Source: Bacteroidales bacterium
GTDB lineage: Bacteria > Bacteroidota > Bacteroidia > Bacteroidales > UBA7960
Length of the DNA stretch: 13,831 bases
Reading direction: 5' to 3'
Assembly: GCA_003553005.1 (NCBI GenBank)
Contig: PUPG01000198.1
Location: 1-13,831 of the forward strand
The notes beneath the pieces are model-generated. The model worked only from the letters and a program-made list of their open reading frames with translations, ran no database searches and was not told the DNA's origin. Positions 11,577-13,831 of this stretch are shown here, one piece after another; position 1 is the stretch's first letter; the number at the start of each line of letters is the position of its first letter. The position numbers and the translations under genes were made by a program.

Positions 11577-13831
11577 TTATTGGCTTTTGATAAACCTGCC
11601 CGTCCAATGGTGGTTCTTTCCCCTGACTGTCACGAAATAACTGCCGGCAGGCAGATCTGACACGTTCAGGCGGATGTCGTCCATTGTTTGATGCACTGTT
11701 GTTTTCAGGGCATCCCCCATGATGTTCCGGATGGTCACGGTGACCTCATCTGAGGGTTGGTCTCCCAGTTCGATACGGATCATGGTGCTTGCGGGGTTGG
11801 GGTATATTCTCATCGTGTCCGGGCCAACCAGGTCATCTGTACCCACGGCGACTTCAAGGGTGATGACATCCGCAGGTCCTTTGATGCCATACACGTTTTC
11901 AGCCGCATAGATGTCGATATACCCCTGCTCCGCAATGGCATATTCCAGGGTGGTTCCATCGCCCAAATGCTCGGTTAATTCTTCATCGGCAAACCATTGC
12001 AAGGCATCGCTTCCGATGGCTTCCAGCACGACGACATCGCCTGCATCCAGTTCATCATAGTCGACGGGAAGGATGTCCGGCTGTGCGATGACCATAAAAT
12101 CATCGGCAATCGAAGAACCAGCACCCATCGGACTGAACTGATGAATGCCGAAGTAATAGGTTCCGCTTTCCCATGCTTCAAACACATCTCCAACGGGGTG
12201 ATAACCTTCATACACATTGTCTGTCATCCCGGTTTCCTCCCAGATTACTTCTTCCATATGATCCGCCGTGGGTTGGGTGCCTGCAGCGATGCGCAGGCTA
12301 TGCGAGCCGGAGCCCAGCTGATTATAAAAAGCCGCCTTGTACTTCCTGGCGCCCTCGAGCGTATAACATCCACTAATGGCCCAGTCATCGGAAGGTCCGG
12401 ATTGATCTCCCATAAAGTATACGATGTAATTGCTGCCACTGTGTGCAAGCCCTGGGTCATCCACACGGAGCCCCCAATAGCGCCCATCCTGATTTTCGTT
12501 GTGGATCGTCCAGCCAATCTCCCGCAGGGCAAAAACGGATTCAAAATCCTGTTTGAAATACAATCCTGGCCCACTGAGGTCTTTGCGAACGCCGTGGAAG
12601 TTGATGCTTCCCTGGCTGTTGCCGGTGTCTTCATCCCCATCGACCAGCAGCTGGTACTGCAGGGTATGCCGTCCATACTGGCTAATGTCCAGCTCAAAGT
12701 CCAGCGTATCATAGCCAAGCACAGGAATTTCCGGGGTGGACAGGGTGACTTCCTGGGTTTCTCCATCATGGGTGATCGCCATGTCCATTTCTCCTGCCGG
12801 CAAGGTTACATTGCCCAGGTTTTTTATGATTGCCTGCATTGGCGTTTCGTGGCTGAAGTCGCACGGATGCGTGTTTGTAGCAATAGCATGAACTGCTGCG
12901 TCTGTTTCCAATGCTTTATTCAGCGAAAAGTCGTCCATGAAGATAAATCGTTGGTGCGGATCGCTTTGGGCGTGGAAGCCAAAGTAATACAATCCGTCCT
13001 CTTCCACGGTAAATGCATAGCTGGCCTTTCTGTAATGGTAATTGATGATCTCTTCTTTGACATCCAGTACTTCATGGATGTCATCAGGGTGCGGGGTGTT
13101 GCTGATTCCGAATGTCATTTTTTCGGGATAGTCGGCGTCGTAGACCCTGTAAAAATAGCTTGCCACATAAACTGTGTCGGCCTTAAGCCTGGCGCAGCTT
13201 GAGAACAGCCAATCGTCGGCAGGGTTATCCTCGCTGAATGTGTAGTACATGACGCGATTACCCGAATAGGCATAATTGCTGAAGTTCACGCCAAGATCCC
13301 AGGTAGCACCGTCCTGGTTGAGATCGTGCACCGTCCAGTCGGTTTCTTCCAGGTTGTCATATTTTTCAAAGGTCACCCACACATCGTTTGCTTCAGGGTC
13401 CATCAGCGTGCTGAAGAAGGACTTGGAGAGCTCGTTGTTGCCTGTTTCGGGTTCATTTACATCTTCGGGCAGACTGACTGAGGCGTTAATCACGTATTCC
13501 CCATAATGCCTGAGGTCTGCCACTGATTCGTATGTTTCCGTCTGTCCCACGGCCATGAACTGATCGATGACGTGTTCACCTTCAGAAAGCAGGTTGCCAT
13601 CTGGATCCACCACCTCGTAATCAATGGTCATGGGGTGGTCAAACGCCTCATTTCCTGAATTTCTTACAGTGATGCGAATGGGTGTTTCTTCCGTAAACTC
13701 GCAAGGTTCTGCCAGCACTTCGATGGCATCCAGGGAAACGTCCTTGTCGTAGTTGCGCATCATGCTAAAGTCATCCAGGTATATCCAGCCTTCATCGGCT
13801 GCACTGTGTGCGTGGAACCCAACATAGTACG
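11577..13831 (-). CDS. Large modular secreted protein with T9SS type A C-terminal sorting domain, 5'-truncated by window edge
   Basis: The frame is open to the right edge. The 22 codons beyond the ATG at 13763 read YYVGFHAHSAADEGWIYLDD plus FS, a copy of the internal segment at residues 259-280, so the true start is outside the window. Counting from that ATG (728 residues), the modules are: Ig-like 1 (about 8-120), jelly-roll of choice-of-anchor J/cleaved-adhesin type 1 (125-285, WTVHDLNQDGATWDL), Ig-like 2 (287-392), jelly-roll 2 (400-560, WTIHNENQDGRYWGL), Ig-like 3 (565-640) and the sorting domain (650-728: IYPNPAST, then LPAGSYFVTV and RFIKSQ). The sorting domain directs the protein through the T9SS to the outside, where it would be surface-bound or released. 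No catalytic domain is visible; the repeated modules suggest adhesion or glycan binding, which is inference. It is followed by the M49-like lipoprotein gene. Confidence 0.9.
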   Translation of the reverse strand, partial: YYVGFHAHSAADEGWIYLDDFSMMRNYDKDVSLDAIEVLAEPCEFTEETPIRITVRNSGNEAFDHPMTIDYEVVDPDGNLLSEGEHVIDQFMAVGQTETYESVADLRHYGEYVINASVSLPEDVNEPETGNNELSKSFFSTLMDPEANDVWVTFEKYDNLEETDWTVHDLNQDGATWDLGVNFSNYAYSGNRVMYYTFSEDNPADDWLFSSCARLKADTVYVASYFYRVYDADYPEKMTFGISNTPHPDDIHEVLDVKEEIINYHYRKASYAFTVEEDGLYYFGFHAQSDPHQRFIFMDDFSLNKALETDAAVHAIATNTHPCDFSHETPMQAIIKNLGNVTLPAGEMDMAITHDGETQEVTLSTPEIPVLGYDTLDFELDISQYGRHTLQYQLLVDGDEDTGNSQGSINFHGVRKDLSGPGLYFKQDFESVFALREIGWTIHNENQDGRYWGLRVDDPGLAHSGSNYIVYFMGDQSGPSDDWAISGCYTLEGARKYKAAFYNQLGSGSHSLRIAAGTQPTADHMEEVIWEETGMTDNVYEGYHPVGDVFEAWESGTYYFGIHQFSPMGAGSSIADDFMVIAQPDILPVDYDELDAGDVVVLEAIGSDALQWFADEELTEHLGDGTTLEYAIAEQGYIDIYAAENVYGIKGPADVITLEVAVGTDDLVGPDTMRIYPNPASTMIRIELGDQPSDEVTVTIRNIMGDALKTTVHQTMDDIRLNVSDLPAGSYFVTVRGKNHHWTGRFIKSQ

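Noticed and set aside
11997..13202. 401-codon open frame on the plus strand
   Set aside because: It is antisense to the T9SS protein, whose modules and sorting domain are unmistakable. The plus-strand translation has no recognisable domain and arises from codon bias on the other strand.

Overview
The window looks like a chromosomal piece of a Bacteroidota bacterium. The clearest marker is the large minus-strand protein at the right end, which finishes in a type A sorting domain of the type IX secretion system (T9SS), a system known only from this phylum and its close relatives. Supporting signs are two boxes matching the Bacteroidota -7 promoter consensus TAnnTTTG, weak or absent Shine-Dalgarno sequences, several GTG/TTG or uncertain starts, and gene types typical of the phylum (stand-alone MnmD, SulP-STAS transporter, lipoprotein-type M49 homologue). 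Genus cannot be fixed from the sequence. No tRNA, rRNA, CRISPR array, transposase or phage gene is visible.

Layout, left to right. (1) 1-1472, plus strand: the C-terminal ~490 residues of a fused glutamate formimidoyltransferase / formimidoyl-tetrahydrofolate cyclodeaminase (histidine degradation to one-carbon folate), cut by the window edge. (2) 1589-3256, minus strand: a SulP anion transporter with a STAS domain, convergent with gene 1. Between them lie an octamer tandem repeat and a hairpin. (3) 3257-3463: a divergent control region with several perfect palindromes. (4) 3464-7448, plus strand: a probable operon of a long-chain acyl-CoA synthetase, a long QueA (queuosine synthesis) and a SAM-dependent methyltransferase. 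(5) 7500-8420, minus strand: a UbiA-type prenyltransferase, convergent with the methyltransferase. (6) 8535-9729, plus strand: MnmD (tRNA wobble-uridine methyltransferase) and a NUDIX hydrolase, separated by a heptamer tandem repeat. (7) 9730-9881: a convergent gap holding a perfect 13-bp inverted repeat. (8) 9882-13831, minus strand: a lipoprotein homologue of M49 peptidases, preceded by a large modular T9SS-secreted protein that runs off the right edge.

Most genes are housekeeping. Two tRNA wobble-position modification enzymes (QueA, MnmD) lie within 3 kb of each other. The most unusual items are the M49-like lipoprotein, whose zinc-binding motifs are degenerate at two separate places, and the non-coding elements. 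All three convergent gene junctions carry an inverted repeat, two of them with 47-nt spacers, and two gaps hold short tandem repeats that begin at or just after an upstream stop codon. No multi-gene novel system stands out with confidence; the degenerate M49 protein and the non-coding repeats are the best leads.
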